Source: Deinococcus sp. KNUC1210
Lineage (GTDB): Bacteria > Deinococcota > Deinococci > Deinococcales > Deinococcaceae
NCBI RefSeq assembly: GCF_022344005.1
Contig: NZ_CP092190.1
Coordinates: forward strand, 2,495,001 to 2,559,000
Direction of reading: 5' to 3'
Length of the DNA: 64,000 bases
Shown here in pieces: positions 45,672 to 55,468 of the stretch. Under the pieces are notes generated by a model that worked only from the letters and a program-made list of their open reading frames with translations, did no database searches and had not been told where the DNA came from. The first letter of the stretch is position 1. Every line of letters begins with the position of its first letter. Made by a program: the position numbers and the translations under genes.

Positions 45672-46427
45672 ATGAAGAAAGCCATCATCGCTCTGTGTAC
45701 CCTTGCCGCGCTCGGCAGTCTCGCCCAGGCCCGTACCTGGGATCAGATCAAGGCCAGCGGCACCATCAAGATCGCCACCGAGGGCGCATTTCCTCCCTTC
45801 AACTACTTCGAGGGCAAGAAGCTGACTGGCTTCGAGGTCGATCTGGGGACGGCCATCGGCAAGCAGCTCGGCCTGAAGGTGGAGTGGATCACGCAGCCCT
45901 TCGACAACCTGCTGATCGGGCTGAACCAGGACCGCTACGATTTCGTGATCGCCTCGCACGGCATCACGCCCGAGCGCCAGAAAGCGGTGGACTTTTCCAA
46001 CCCGCACTACTGCACCGGCGGGGCCATCGTCAGCAAGATAGGCGGCCCCAAGACCGTCGCCGACCTGAAGGGCAAGACGGTGGCGGTGCAGGTCGGCACC
46101 ACCTATCTGGAAAACGTGCAGAAGGTGGCGGGCGTGGGCAGCGTCAAGACCTTCCCCAAGGACACCGACGCCCAGGCCGCGCTGATGGCGGGCCGCGTGG
46201 ATGTGTGGGTGGGCGACAAGTTCAGTGCGCTGGACGTGGTGAAGGCCCAGAGCGGCAAACTCCAGCTCGGAAGCCTGCTGTTTCAGGAGCGCATTGCCAT
46301 GGCGGTCAAGAAGGGCAACAGCAGCCTGCTGAAAGAGCTGAACAGCAGCCTCGCCACCGAGCTGAGCAACGGCACCTACGCCAAGCTCAGCAACCAGTAT
46401 TTCAAGATGGACATTCGCTGCAAATAA
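45672..46427 (+). CDS. Amino-acid-type ABC transporter substrate-binding protein
   Basis: A 251-residue secreted binding protein: signal peptide (MKKAIIALCTLAALGSLAQA), then TIKIATEGAFPPFNYFEGKKLTGFEVDLG (split family-3 signature), VEWITQPFDNLLIGLNQDRYDFVIASHGITPER and YLENVQKVAGVGSVKTFP. It belongs to the periplasmic binding proteins for polar amino acids. GGAGG lies upstream of ATG 45672, and a possible -10 TAGATT sits near 45624. No permease genes adjoin in this window. Ligand not deducible. Confidence 0.9.
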   Translation: MKKAIIALCTLAALGSLAQARTWDQIKASGTIKIATEGAFPPFNYFEGKKLTGFEVDLGTAIGKQLGLKVEWITQPFDNLLIGLNQDRYDFVIASHGITPERQKAVDFSNPHYCTGGAIVSKIGGPKTVADLKGKTVAVQVGTTYLENVQKVAGVGSVKTFPKDTDAQAALMAGRVDVWVGDKFSALDVVKAQSGKLQLGSLLFQERIAMAVKKGNSSLLKELNSSLATELSNGTYAKLSNQYFKMDIRCK

Positions 46428-46479
46428 CGCCTGTCACCGGGGCTGGTCGCCTGGGTTGACAATCAAAGAAAAGACAGGG

Positions 46480-46507
46480 AAAACCCCGCCGATCTGGTGG
46501 GGTTTTT
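46480..46507 (+). terminator. Intrinsic terminator after the binding-protein gene
   Basis: Stem AAAACCCCGCC with GGTGGGGTTTT (one G-T pair) and a five-base loop, followed by a short T run. Confidence 0.75.
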
Positions 46508-46581
46508 CTGTGCTTGTTCTGTCCTTGGGAGAACCGGCCCCGACGATGACGTATCTCGCAGCGCGGCGGCATAATCGGCCT

Positions 46582-47517
46582 GTGACCTTCGCGCCCGGCC
46601 CCTCGACTGCCGCGTTTCCCCGTGCCTGGACCGTGATGCGTCAGTTCGCAGGCAGTGGCCGTGCTCCCAGACGCCAGTTTCTGCCACCCGAAGCGGTGGT
46701 GAAGTTGCTGGCCGGAGCCGAGGCGCTGCTGCCGGTGCTGGATGCTCCCGAGCTGCCCTGGGCACTGGCCGAGGCGGTGCACGACCCCGCCTACCTGGAG
46801 CGCTGGCGCAGCGGCGCCGTCACGCGGGCCGAGGAACGGGCGATGGGCTTTGGCTGGGACGCCCAGATTGCGCGGCGTGGGCGGCTGTCGAGCGGCGCGA
46901 CACTGAGCGCCACACAGGACGCCCTGACGTATGGCGCGGGCCTGCATCTGGGCGGCGGCACCCACCACGCCTACGAGGGGCATGCCGAGGGGTTCAGCTT
47001 TCTGAACGATGTGGTGATCGCGGCGGCGTGGGCCAGAACGCAGGGCATCGGGCGTGTGGCGGTCCTCGATCTGGACGTTCATCAGGGCAACGGCACCGCA
47101 CACATGCTCGAACAGCACTCCTGGGCGCTGCCGATCAGCCTGCACGCGGCGGGGAATTATCCGTTCGTGAAGGAGCCGGGCGGCCTGAATATCGAGCTGC
47201 CCGGCGGTACCGACGACGCGGCGTATCTGGAAGCGCTCGAAGCGCTGGCTTTTCCGGCCCTGCGAAGCTTCCAGCCCGATCTGCTGTACTACCTTGCCGG
47301 AGCCGACGTGCTGGCGGGCGATCAGCTGGGCAAGCTGGCCCTGACACTGGAGGGCGTGCAGACCCGGGACGAGCGAGTGTATGCGCTGGCCCGCGAACTG
47401 GGCGTGCCGCACGTGACCGTGATGGCGGGCGGCTACAACCACGATCCCGAACAGGTGGTGGCTGCCCGGCTGAATACCCTGCGGGCGTGGCTGGCCGCCG
47501 CTCCCACTGCAACCTGA
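46582..47517 (+). CDS. Histone-deacetylase-family hydrolase
   Basis: The start is GTG 46582, six bases after CATAAT (46570-46575); longer in-frame starts would overlap the terminator. The 311-residue protein has the HDAC active site: GGGTHHAYEGHAEGFSFLNDV with the catalytic His pair, Zn-binding AVLDLDVHQGNGTAH, and the C-terminal LYYLAGADVLAGDQLG and VMAGGYN (the tyrosine). Bacterial relatives remove acetyl groups from polyamines or acetoin-pathway proteins. The substrate here is unknown. Confidence 0.88.
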   Translation: MTFAPGPSTAAFPRAWTVMRQFAGSGRAPRRQFLPPEAVVKLLAGAEALLPVLDAPELPWALAEAVHDPAYLERWRSGAVTRAEERAMGFGWDAQIARRGRLSSGATLSATQDALTYGAGLHLGGGTHHAYEGHAEGFSFLNDVVIAAAWARTQGIGRVAVLDLDVHQGNGTAHMLEQHSWALPISLHAAGNYPFVKEPGGLNIELPGGTDDAAYLEALEALAFPALRSFQPDLLYYLAGADVLAGDQLGKLALTLEGVQTRDERVYALARELGVPHVTVMAGGYNHDPEQVVAARLNTLRAWLAAAPTAT

Positions 47518-47624
47518 GCCGTGATCCTGGTGCACTTGCTGGCTTCATTCATCCGGCGTCAGCCAGCGCGGCGCAGCATGAACGGGTGTCTTTTCTCCGT
47601 CTCTGCGCCGTACCCTTAAGTGCC

Positions 47625-48977
47625 ATGATCCTCACCGTGACTCCTCCCGCCAGCGCCGCCGCATCGGCGCTCCCGGCCCCGGCCCTGTCGAGCCTGACGC
47701 TGCCGATCACGCTGCCGCTGTCGAGCCTGAAGGCGGCAGCGCTGGCGCGGGTTCCCGACATTCTGGCGAGCATCGATCAGCAGCAGACCTTCGCGGGTGG
47801 CCTGATCACCGTTCATCTGACGGGCGAGGTGCGGCGTAGCGGCGACCTGACCCTGACACCCGATGGAGACGGTCTGCGTCTGAGCCTGCCGATCTCGGCC
47901 ACCTTCCGCGCCGCGCCGATAGGGCTGGGCGACTTCCTGACGCGGGATTTCAAGGGTGCGGCGGTCATCACCGCGCATGTCACGCCCGTGATTTCCGAGG
48001 ACTGGAATGCGGGGGTGAAGGTGCAGGCCGACTATCACTGGACAGACCCGCTGAGCTTCGAGCTGATGAAGGGCGTGACCATTCAGGTGCAGACCCTGAT
48101 CGATCCTCAGCTTCGCGCCCGGCTGGGCAGCATCTCGGAGGGCATGAACACCGCCGCTCGCAGCGGTCTGAAGCTGCGCGAACGGGCGACGCAGCTGTGG
48201 GGTCAGCTCGCTCAGCCGTGGACGCTGCCGGGCGTGGAAGGCGGCGCGGCGCAGATCCGGCCCCAGGGTCTGACGGTCACGCCTTTCGCCTTCACGCCCG
48301 ACGCCGCGACCCTGACACTGGGTAGCAGCTTTCTGGCAAACGCCAGCCTGGGCACGCGGCCTGCACCTGTCGCCGCGTCGCCGCTGCCGCCGCTGAAGAT
48401 TGGGGTGCCGCAGGGCCGAGGGGTGAACCTGCTGTTGCCGGTGTCGCTGGCGTATCCGCAGCTTTCGCAGCTTGCCACCCAGTACGCGGCCCGGCAGGAA
48501 TTTCCGCTGCCCCTGCCGTTTCGCCCGGCCCTGAAGGTGCAGGACATCGCGCTGAGTTCGTCCGGCCCCGGCCACCTGAACGCCGCTGTGCGCCTGAGCG
48601 TGCAGGCGCTGGGCCTGAACATTCCCGCCACCGTGGACGTGAGCGGCACACCACATCTGGAAGGCACCGTCCTGACGCTGGAACACGTGACGGTCAAGAC
48701 CCGGCCCAACGGCGTGACGGCGCGGGTGCTGGGCTGGCTGGCCGACGCACGGGTACAGACACTGCTGGGGAAACAGGCACGCTTCGACCTGGGACCAGCG
48801 CTGGAGGGCGCCAGAGCCAGCATTCAGGCGCGGCTGCCCTACACTGCCGCGCCGGGCATCACGCTGTCGGGCCGGGTGGAACATCTGGCGCTCAGATCGG
48901 TGAGCGTGGACGCAGCGGGCGTGCTGGCGCTCGCCGAGGCACAGGGCACGCTGGCAGCGCGGGTCGAGGTGAAATAG
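47625..48977 (+). CDS. DUF4403-type protein
   Basis: A 450-residue protein from ATG 47625, with TACCCT (47611-47616) eight bases upstream. No signal peptide is obvious. The body is almost entirely amphipathic beta strands with repeats such as LTLPITLPLSSLKAAAL and LNLLLPVSLAYPQLSQLA, and long stretches (DWNAGVKVQADYHWTDPLSFELM) that I associate with DUF4403 proteins, which look like lipid-binding tubular folds. Function is unknown; membrane or lipid association is a guess. Confidence 0.7.
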   Translation: MILTVTPPASAAASALPAPALSSLTLPITLPLSSLKAAALARVPDILASIDQQQTFAGGLITVHLTGEVRRSGDLTLTPDGDGLRLSLPISATFRAAPIGLGDFLTRDFKGAAVITAHVTPVISEDWNAGVKVQADYHWTDPLSFELMKGVTIQVQTLIDPQLRARLGSISEGMNTAARSGLKLRERATQLWGQLAQPWTLPGVEGGAAQIRPQGLTVTPFAFTPDAATLTLGSSFLANASLGTRPAPVAASPLPPLKIGVPQGRGVNLLLPVSLAYPQLSQLATQYAARQEFPLPLPFRPALKVQDIALSSSGPGHLNAAVRLSVQALGLNIPATVDVSGTPHLEGTVLTLEHVTVKTRPNGVTARVLGWLADARVQTLLGKQARFDLGPALEGARASIQARLPYTAAPGITLSGRVEHLALRSVSVDAAGVLALAEAQGTLAARVEVK

Positions 48978-49123
48978 AGACGTGATGGTGATGGGGAAGG
49001 CGTGATGGGTGATGAGACGGTTTTGAAATGGCTCATCAGACGAGTTCGTGTACAGATGAGGCGGCATGCGGAAGCTGTGCGTTGCCTGCCCAACCGAAAT
49101 CCTCATCACCCCTCCCGTCCCTG

Positions 49124-49722
<599 letters not shown>

Positions 49723-49726
<4 letters not shown>

Positions 49727-50868
49727 GCGCCCGCCCGCCGCAGACCTGTCTGGGCGCTCGCCTGCGCTTCGAGGGGAAAGCTGGCCCGCAGGCAGGTTCC
49801 GTTGCGGCGGCTGACCTGCACGTCACCGCCTGTCGCCCGCACACGCTCGCGCATGCTGGTCAGGCCGGTGCCCTCGACGTGGGGGCCGTCTGATCTGGAT
49901 GTACCGTCGTCGCGCACTTCCAGCACGAATGCCTGTCCGTCGCGCAGGACCCGCACGGTGGCGTGCCGGGCGTGGGCGTGCCGCACGATGTTGGTCACGG
50001 CCTCGCGCACCACCATCTCCATCGCGTATTCCACCGCTGCGGGAAGATTCAGGCCGCCGCTGTGCAGTTCGGGGGCGTCCAGTTCGAGGCGCACGCCTGC
50101 CGCGTCCAGCGCCACCTTGCTGCGGGCCAGCTCGGCGCTCAGGCCGCTGCCCCGGTAGCCTCGCACCGCACTCCGCACCTCGCCCAGCGCTTCACGCGAG
50201 ATGCGTTCGACATCGGCGATTTCGGCGATGGCCCGCGCCGGGTCGCGTTCGGCCAGCTTGCGGGCCAGCTCGCTCTTCAGCACGATCACGCTCAGGGTAT
50301 GGCCCAGCAGGTCGTGCAGATCGCGGGCGATGCGTTCGCGTTCGGCATCGGCGGCCAGCTTCTCCTTTTCGGCCTGGACGCGGGCCAGCCGGATGCTGGA
50401 GATGGTCTGCCGGTAGGCCGCGTGGTTGCCCCACAGCGCCACCAGCGTCAGCACCAGAATCTGTACCAGATCGACCAGCCCCAGGTGTCCCAGACCGGGG
50501 CGCAGAAAGCCTACCCAGCCTGGGGTCAGCAGCGCGGCCACGATGATCGCCATGCCCCACACGCCCACCCTCAGACTCGCCTGATAGCCGATCAACGCCC
50601 CGGCGTACACCAGAAAGGTGGCGCTATCGTAACCGACCACCAACAGTCCCAGCGTGTACATCAGCAGGCAGGCCGCGAAGCCGGACACGATCAGCGCCTG
50701 ATGCTGCTTCCAGATGCGCCGGGTATAGATGTTGATCCACACGCCTGTGAAGGCCAGCAGCGCTGCCAGTGCCAGCGCCGTCAGCCAGGGCGAGTGCGGG
50801 GCACTCAGATAGGCGCGAATGGGAAAGAACAGGTAGCCCAGCCAGACCAGCGGGAAGATGCGCCACAT
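49723..50868 (-). CDS. NarX/DesK-type sensor histidine kinase
   Basis: A 381-residue kinase with five to six N-terminal membrane helices (about residues 5-160) and no large periplasmic loop, followed by a HisKA_3 dimerisation helix with the phospho-His in ARDLHDLLGHTLSVIV and an ATPase domain (EGTGLTSMRERVRATGGDV). This DesK-like layout is typical of sensors for membrane state or membrane-active compounds. It is coupled to the response regulator. The ABC exporter genes lie 160 bases upstream on the same strand. Confidence 0.9.
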
Positions 50869-51031
50869 GCGGCGGCGGGCCGGTGCATCGTCAGGGGGGA
50901 GTGCGGTCTTCAGGGCGCGTCACGTCGGGCAACCTCGTGGAATGAGTGGGAATCGAAGACAGGGAATCTGAAGACAGAATAGAGCGGAGCGAACGAAAGG
51001 TGGCCCGTTCGCTCCGCCGCGCCGACGGTCT

Positions 51032-51832
51032 TCAGCCGCCGCGCCTCGCCTCGTCCCGGCGGTAGGCCCACAGGCTCAGGCCCAGGAACAGCAGCGCGTA
51101 AGCTCCCAGCACCGCCCAGTGCGTCAGCTGGTTGGACGGATCGCGTGCTCCCAGCGCCGTCCAGCCGAGCTGCCCGTAATGGTAGGCAGGCAGGTACGGT
51201 GCGATGCTCTGGATGAACTTCGGGGCCACGTCGAGCGGATAGAAGATGCCCGACGCGAACATCAGCGGAATATTGATCAGGTTGGCGGTCGGCGCGGCTC
51301 CGCTCGGCCCCAGTGCCAGTCCCAGGCTCAGGCCCAGCAGGGCAAACGGCACCATGCCGACCAGCAGGCGCAGCAGCACCGTGCCCAGCATGCCCGCCGG
51401 AAGGCTGACTCCCCCTGCGACGCGGGCGAACACCAGCAGCACCAGCACGCTCAGCAGGCCCATCAGCATGGCGGCCAGCACCTTCGAGGTCAGATACGCG
51501 CCGGGCGTGACGGGCGTGATCCGCAGCTGGCGCATCCAGCCGCTCGCCCGCTCGGTGGCGATATTCACCCCGAAGGCGAACAGCGCTGTGCTGACCAGCG
51601 AGTACGCCGCATACGACACCACCATGTAGGGTCCGGCCTGCACGCCGCCCAGATGCCCGTTCAGATTGGGCAGCGCGAACAGCGCGAAGAACATCACCGG
51701 CAGCAGCAGGCTCGGCATCACGAAGGCGCGGTTGCGAACGAGTTTCAGCAGTTCGGTGCGGAACAGGGCCGCAAAGGCGCGGAGGGGCGGAACCGGGGCG
51801 GCAGTGGCGGACGTGCGGGCAGCGGTGGTCAT
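51032..51832 (-). CDS. ABC-2-type transporter permease
   Basis: A 266-residue permease with six membrane segments; the start overlaps the ATPase stop by four bases. The first segment is LLLPVMFFALFALPNL; later ones are GLLSVLVLLVFARVAG and FALLGLSLGLALG, and ASGIFYPLDVAPKFIQSIAPYLP is the typical ABC-2 loop. With the ATPase it forms an exporter of the type often involved in antibiotic or lipid efflux under DesKR-like control. Confidence 0.9.
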   Translation of the reverse strand: MTTAARTSATAAPVPPLRAFAALFRTELLKLVRNRAFVMPSLLLPVMFFALFALPNLNGHLGGVQAGPYMVVSYAAYSLVSTALFAFGVNIATERASGWMRQLRITPVTPGAYLTSKVLAAMLMGLLSVLVLLVFARVAGGVSLPAGMLGTVLLRLLVGMVPFALLGLSLGLALGPSGAAPTANLINIPLMFASGIFYPLDVAPKFIQSIAPYLPAYHYGQLGWTALGARDPSNQLTHWAVLGAYALLFLGLSLWAYRRDEARRGG

Positions 51833-52785
51833 GCGGTCATCTCCTGGTGGGTACGGGGGGCGGTCAGGTTCAGGAACGCTTCTTCCAGCGTGGCGCGGCT
51901 GACCTCCAGTTCGTGAATGTCGGTGCCCTGGGCGAACAGGGCAGCCAGCAGCGCTTCCGGCTCGCGTGAGCGCAGCGTGGCGCGGCCCGCGTCATCGACG
52001 GTGGCCTGCAAGACGTGGGGCAGATTCTGTAGCTCGCTCAGCACCAGATCGCTGACGAAGCGGATCGTTGCGCCCTGCACGCCCGCCTTGATCTGCTGCG
52101 GCGTACCGTCGGCCACGATGCGGCCACCGCTCAGCAGCACGATGCGGGCGGCGCTGCGTTCGGCCTCTTCCAGATAGTGCGTGGTCAGCACGATGGTCTT
52201 GCCCTGCCGCTGCATCTGCCCGACGCCTTCCCAGAAGATCTGGCGGCTCTGCACGTCCATCGCCACCGTCGGTTCATCCAGAAACAGCAGCGCCGGATCG
52301 CCGATGATGCTCAGCCCGAAGCCCAGCCGCCGCGCCTGCCCGCCCGACAGGGTTGCGGCCCGCTGCCGTGCCTGCGCCTTCAGGTCGCACAGGGCCAGCA
52401 CGTCCGGTACGGCCAGCGGCGCAGGGTACAGCGCGGCGTAGAGCGTCAGCAGCTCGTGGACGGTCAGGGCCTGTGGCAGCGACAGATCCTGCGGCATGGC
52501 TCCCAGACGAGTCCGGGTGCGCGGGTCGCGGGGGTCGCCGCCCATCACGCTCACGCGGCCCTGGGTGGGTGCTTCCAGCCCCAGCATCAGGTTGATGAGC
52601 GTCGATTTCCCGGCACCGTTGGGGCCGAGCAGCGCGGTCAGCTCGCCCCGCCGCAGCTCCAGCCGGATGCTGTTCAGCGCCTGCACACTGCCGTACCGCT
52701 TGGAAGCGTCTTCGATGACCACGGCGGGAAGGCTGGGGCCGCTTGCCGCCGATGGCGCGGAGCTGGAAAGGGGAGAGGTCTGCAT
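51829..52785 (-). CDS. ABC exporter ATP-binding protein
   Basis: A 318-residue ATPase: Walker A LLGPNGAGKST near residue 54, Q-loop AMPQDLSLP, signature LSGGQARRLGFGL, Walker B LLFLDEPTVAMD, switch TTHYLEEAERSA. The C-terminal 90 residues are the drug-exporter extension. TACCAT (52797-52792) lies exactly six bases before ATG 52785, so the operon start is leaderless. Confidence 0.92.
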   Translation of the reverse strand: MQTSPLSSSAPSAASGPSLPAVVIEDASKRYGSVQALNSIRLELRRGELTALLGPNGAGKSTLINLMLGLEAPTQGRVSVMGGDPRDPRTRTRLGAMPQDLSLPQALTVHELLTLYAALYPAPLAVPDVLALCDLKAQARQRAATLSGGQARRLGFGLSIIGDPALLFLDEPTVAMDVQSRQIFWEGVGQMQRQGKTIVLTTHYLEEAERSAARIVLLSGGRIVADGTPQQIKAGVQGATIRFVSDLVLSELQNLPHVLQATVDDAGRATLRSREPEALLAALFAQGTDIHELEVSRATLEEAFLNLTAPRTHQEMTA

Positions 52786-52924
52786 ACCGTCATGGTAGGA
52801 GGGCGCTGCCGGTGGCCCCAGTGGCGGGCGTCAGGTGACGTGGGTGACAATCGTCATGGTTGACCGTGCCCGCTCGATGAAGGTGCGGCAACCGCCGGAA
52901 CCCGAGACCCGCCGGGAAATGCTC

Positions 52925-52930
52925 TAAACT
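52925..52930 (+). promoter_or_regulatory. Leaderless -10 element of the gene at 52937
   Basis: TAAACT followed by GCGGTC and ATG, the same six-base linker as polA. Confidence 0.6.
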
Positions 52931-52936
52931 GCGGTC

Positions 52937-53623
52937 ATGCCGGAACCCGTGCTTGGCTCCAACGAGGGAGCCTCATCCATCCTGACCGAGTTCACGCTCT
53001 CTCCGGCGACAGTGGAACACCTGAAAGACGCGCTGCGTGCCTCCCTGGTCGGCTGGGCTACTGTGCGGGTGCAGGACGAGCGTGCCCTGGTCCTGCCCGC
53101 CCCCGATCTGGACCAGCTGTATGCCGGACTGGAAGGCCTGCTGGGCGCGGCCTGGTCGCTGCGCTACGCCGTCGATCAGGTCAGCCCGGCGGTGGTGCGG
53201 GCGACGCTGCGGCTGGGCGGAGCAGGTGGCCCGGAGCGCGAGGGACTGGGCCAGGGACATACACTGCAGGATGCCCGGCTGCTGGCCCTGGCTGATGTCT
53301 GCCGCGCCTACGGAGCCGCGCCCGACCAGGAAGGCCAGTGGGTCGAATACGATCCGGAGGAAGGCCCCAACACGGCTGAATTGGAACCGCAGCAACCGCC
53401 GAGCGTGCAGGGGGCGGCGTCCGGTCGCCCGTTACCCGAACTCGTCCGCGATCCGCAGCTGGAACGTGCCAGGAAGCATATCGACGATCTGCTGGAAGGC
53501 CTGAAGAGCGGAGGGCTGGGCAAGCAGGCAGCGCAGGTGCTGGCGCGGCGCGGCTACGGCAATACCGTCGAGGAGAGCCGTGAAGTTTACAAGGAACTCA
53601 AGGCCCTTCAGGCGCGGGGCTAG
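52937..53623 (+). CDS. Conserved protein, possible remote Rad52/DdrA-like domain
   Basis: A 228-residue soluble protein. Residues about 45-145 read VLPAPDLDQLYAGLEGLLGAAWSLRY, VVRATLRLG, REGLGQGHTLQDARLLALADVCRAYG: a small helix, W-S strand, V-x-A-x-L-x-L-G strand, acidic-Gly turn and an Ala-rich helix ending in R-x-x-G. That order recalls Rad52/DdrA single-strand annealing proteins, although no diagnostic motif is certain. A linker follows, then a helical C-terminus (about residues 170-228, ARKHIDDLLEGLKSGGLGKQ) resembling helix-hairpin/RuvA C-terminal modules. The polA-like leaderless promoter is notable. Function is inference. Confidence 0.6.
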   Translation: MPEPVLGSNEGASSILTEFTLSPATVEHLKDALRASLVGWATVRVQDERALVLPAPDLDQLYAGLEGLLGAAWSLRYAVDQVSPAVVRATLRLGGAGGPEREGLGQGHTLQDARLLALADVCRAYGAAPDQEGQWVEYDPEEGPNTAELEPQQPPSVQGAASGRPLPELVRDPQLERARKHIDDLLEGLKSGGLGKQAAQVLARRGYGNTVEESREVYKELKALQARG

Positions 53624-53655
53624 CGGTCGGATGGACCGGGGTAGGAGGGGACGCT

Positions 53656-54420
53656 GTGCGCTGTAAATTCATTGCCATTGGCGACGTTCACGCCGATTTC
53701 GAGCGTCTGTGGGAAGCGCTGCGGGCCGCGAGCTGCGTCGATGCTGCCGGAATGCCCACGCTTCCGGTCTGCAGCGGGCTGTATCAGGTGGTGTTGATCG
53801 GTGATCTGGTGCACCCCAAGACCGAGGCTGAATACGCCCGCCTGATCGGCAGCGACACCTTCGATTCGTCCGACCCCGAGCAGCTGTTTCTGGCGGCCCG
53901 CGAACAGGTCAAACGGCTGGAGCGGCTGTACGCCTATCAGCGGGCGGCTCCCCGCTCCGTGCATATTTTGCTGGGCAACCACGACGACGCCGTGCTGCAC
54001 ACCGATTATCTGCTGGGCACGGTGGGCGGCCTGAGCCACGTCGAATTCGATGCCTCGCGCGGGGGCGTGCTGTTGCCCGATCACCTGCGGGCCTGGTTTC
54101 AGAGTTTCCTGCGAGAACTGCGGGTCGGCGGGCTGCACTTCGCGCACGTGGGCCCCCTGCCCGCCATGACCAGTTACGACGACCTGTTCTATGCCGATCA
54201 TGTGCATAAGCGCTGGTGGCAGGAGACGCCCGAATACGTGCAGATGGCAGGCATCGACTTCGGCGTCTACGGCCACACCCAGATGAAAGACGGCATCATG
54301 ATCAACCGCACGAACGGCTTTGCCATGATCGATGCGCTGCCTACCCGCGAGTATCTGGAAGTGCTGGTCGATACCAGCAGCGTGGATGAACCGCTCAGCG
54401 TTCGGCCCGTTCCGTTCTAG
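53656..54420 (+). CDS. Calcineurin-like metallophosphoesterase
   Basis: A 254-residue phosphoesterase starting GTG 53656, with AGGAGG seven bases upstream. Metal-site motifs appear in order: IAIGDVHADFERL (GDxH), VLIGDLVHPK (GDxxD-like), LLGNHDDAVLH (GNHD/E), FAHVGPLP and VYGHTQMKDG (GHxH-like). Substrate could be a protein phosphate or a dinucleotide. It lies before the tRNA cluster. Confidence 0.87.
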   Translation: MRCKFIAIGDVHADFERLWEALRAASCVDAAGMPTLPVCSGLYQVVLIGDLVHPKTEAEYARLIGSDTFDSSDPEQLFLAAREQVKRLERLYAYQRAAPRSVHILLGNHDDAVLHTDYLLGTVGGLSHVEFDASRGGVLLPDHLRAWFQSFLRELRVGGLHFAHVGPLPAMTSYDDLFYADHVHKRWWQETPEYVQMAGIDFGVYGHTQMKDGIMINRTNGFAMIDALPTREYLEVLVDTSSVDEPLSVRPVPF

Positions 54421-54498
54421 AACCTGTGACGCGGCTGACGACAGGCGCTGTGCACCCGCCACGAGAAAACGGCTCGTCCGGGCGAGACCGTACCCATG

Positions 54499-54527
54499 TT
54501 GACAAGCTCGGAAGTGACGGCTATCCT
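54499..54527 (+). promoter_or_regulatory. Promoter of the tRNA-Asp/Phe/Thr cluster
   Basis: Perfect -35 TTGACA (54499-54504), a 17-base spacer and TATCCT (54522-54527), ending 36 bases before tRNA-Asp. Confidence 0.85.
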
Positions 54528-54563
54528 TAGACCCGCTGTGAAAGCGGCGAAAGCACAAACTGG

Positions 54564-54639
54564 GGTTCGGTAGTGTAGCGGTTAGCATATCTGCCTGTCA
54601 CGCAGAAGGTCGCGGGTTCAAATCCCGTCCGAACCGCCA
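54564..54639 (+). tRNA. tRNA-Asp (anticodon GTC)
   Basis: Acceptor GGTTCGG pairs with CCGAACC, discriminator G, encoded CCA. Anticodon loop CTGTCAC (GTC at 54597-54599) on stem CTGC/GCAG; T-loop TTCAAAT. Standard 76-base linear tRNA, in contrast to the permuted units at 36 kb. Confidence 0.97.
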
Positions 54640-54662
54640 ACCTTCTCCTCAGGGGAAGTTCC

Positions 54663-54738
<76 letters not shown>

Positions 54739-54772
54739 CAAGATGTTCGCTGTTGTTCCAGGTCTTCGGGCC

Positions 54773-54847
<75 letters not shown>

Positions 54848-54856
54848 ACAAGAAAG

Positions 54857-54877
54857 CCCGCCTCGCGCGGGTTTTTT
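54857..54877 (+). terminator. Intrinsic terminator of the tRNA cluster
   Basis: CCCGC/GCGGG stem with a five-base loop, followed by six Ts. Confidence 0.85.
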
Positions 54878-54950
54878 CGTTTCTGAGCCAGCTGTTTTTT
54901 CGGGCGCAGTCCGGCTCACGGCCATCGGAGCCAGCGGGTGCGCCCTGGGG

Positions 54951-55301
54951 TCAACTGTCTGCCTGCTTGCCGTCTTCGTCGATATGAATCAGGCCCTCGA
55001 CGCGCTCGGCCAGTTCCGGTCTACCCAGGCTCCGGAGCGCCCGCGCCGTTCTGACGGTGCCTGCTGCGTCGATGATGCCCGCGTTCCAACCTGCGATCAG
55101 CATGGCGCAGCCCTGAAGCGCGTCCTGAAGCTGCTCCTTGTGGAACATGGCCGCCAGTGCGCCGCTCTGGGGCGGGCGACTCGCCTGCACATCCTGCTGC
55201 ACGCTTAATACCACCTGCATAAATACCTGATCGTACTTCTGCCGGTCGGCGGGTGAAATGCTCTTGTTGGCCGTTCTGCTGGGGTCGGTCGGCTGGGACA
55301 T
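54951..55301 (-). CDS. Small conserved protein of unknown function
   Basis: A 116-residue helical protein. The N-terminal 20 residues are polar, then [20 protein letters not shown] and a second helix pair ([39 protein letters not shown]). No signal peptide or metal motif. TAGACT (55313-55308) is exactly six bases before ATG 55301. It is divergent from the ATP-grasp operon. I do not recognise the family. Confidence 0.7.
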   Translation of the reverse strand: MSQPTDPSRTANKSISPADRQKYDQVFMQVVLSVQQDVQASRPPQSGALAAMFHKEQLQDALQGCAMLIAGWNAGIIDAAGTVRTARALRSLGRPELAERVEGLIHIDEDGKQADS

Positions 55302-55468
55302 GTCGCCAGTCTAGACCACGACCAATCCGGGTGCCCCAGTCTAGGGGGGTCGCACAGAAAGGGGGTTCTGCCATCTCTCAAAAGGCACACTTTTTGGCAT
55401 TTTCAAGTATCTTGATGCAACTCCTGAGATCGGAGACCTATCAACATCAACGCGAGGAAGGGGTGCCG

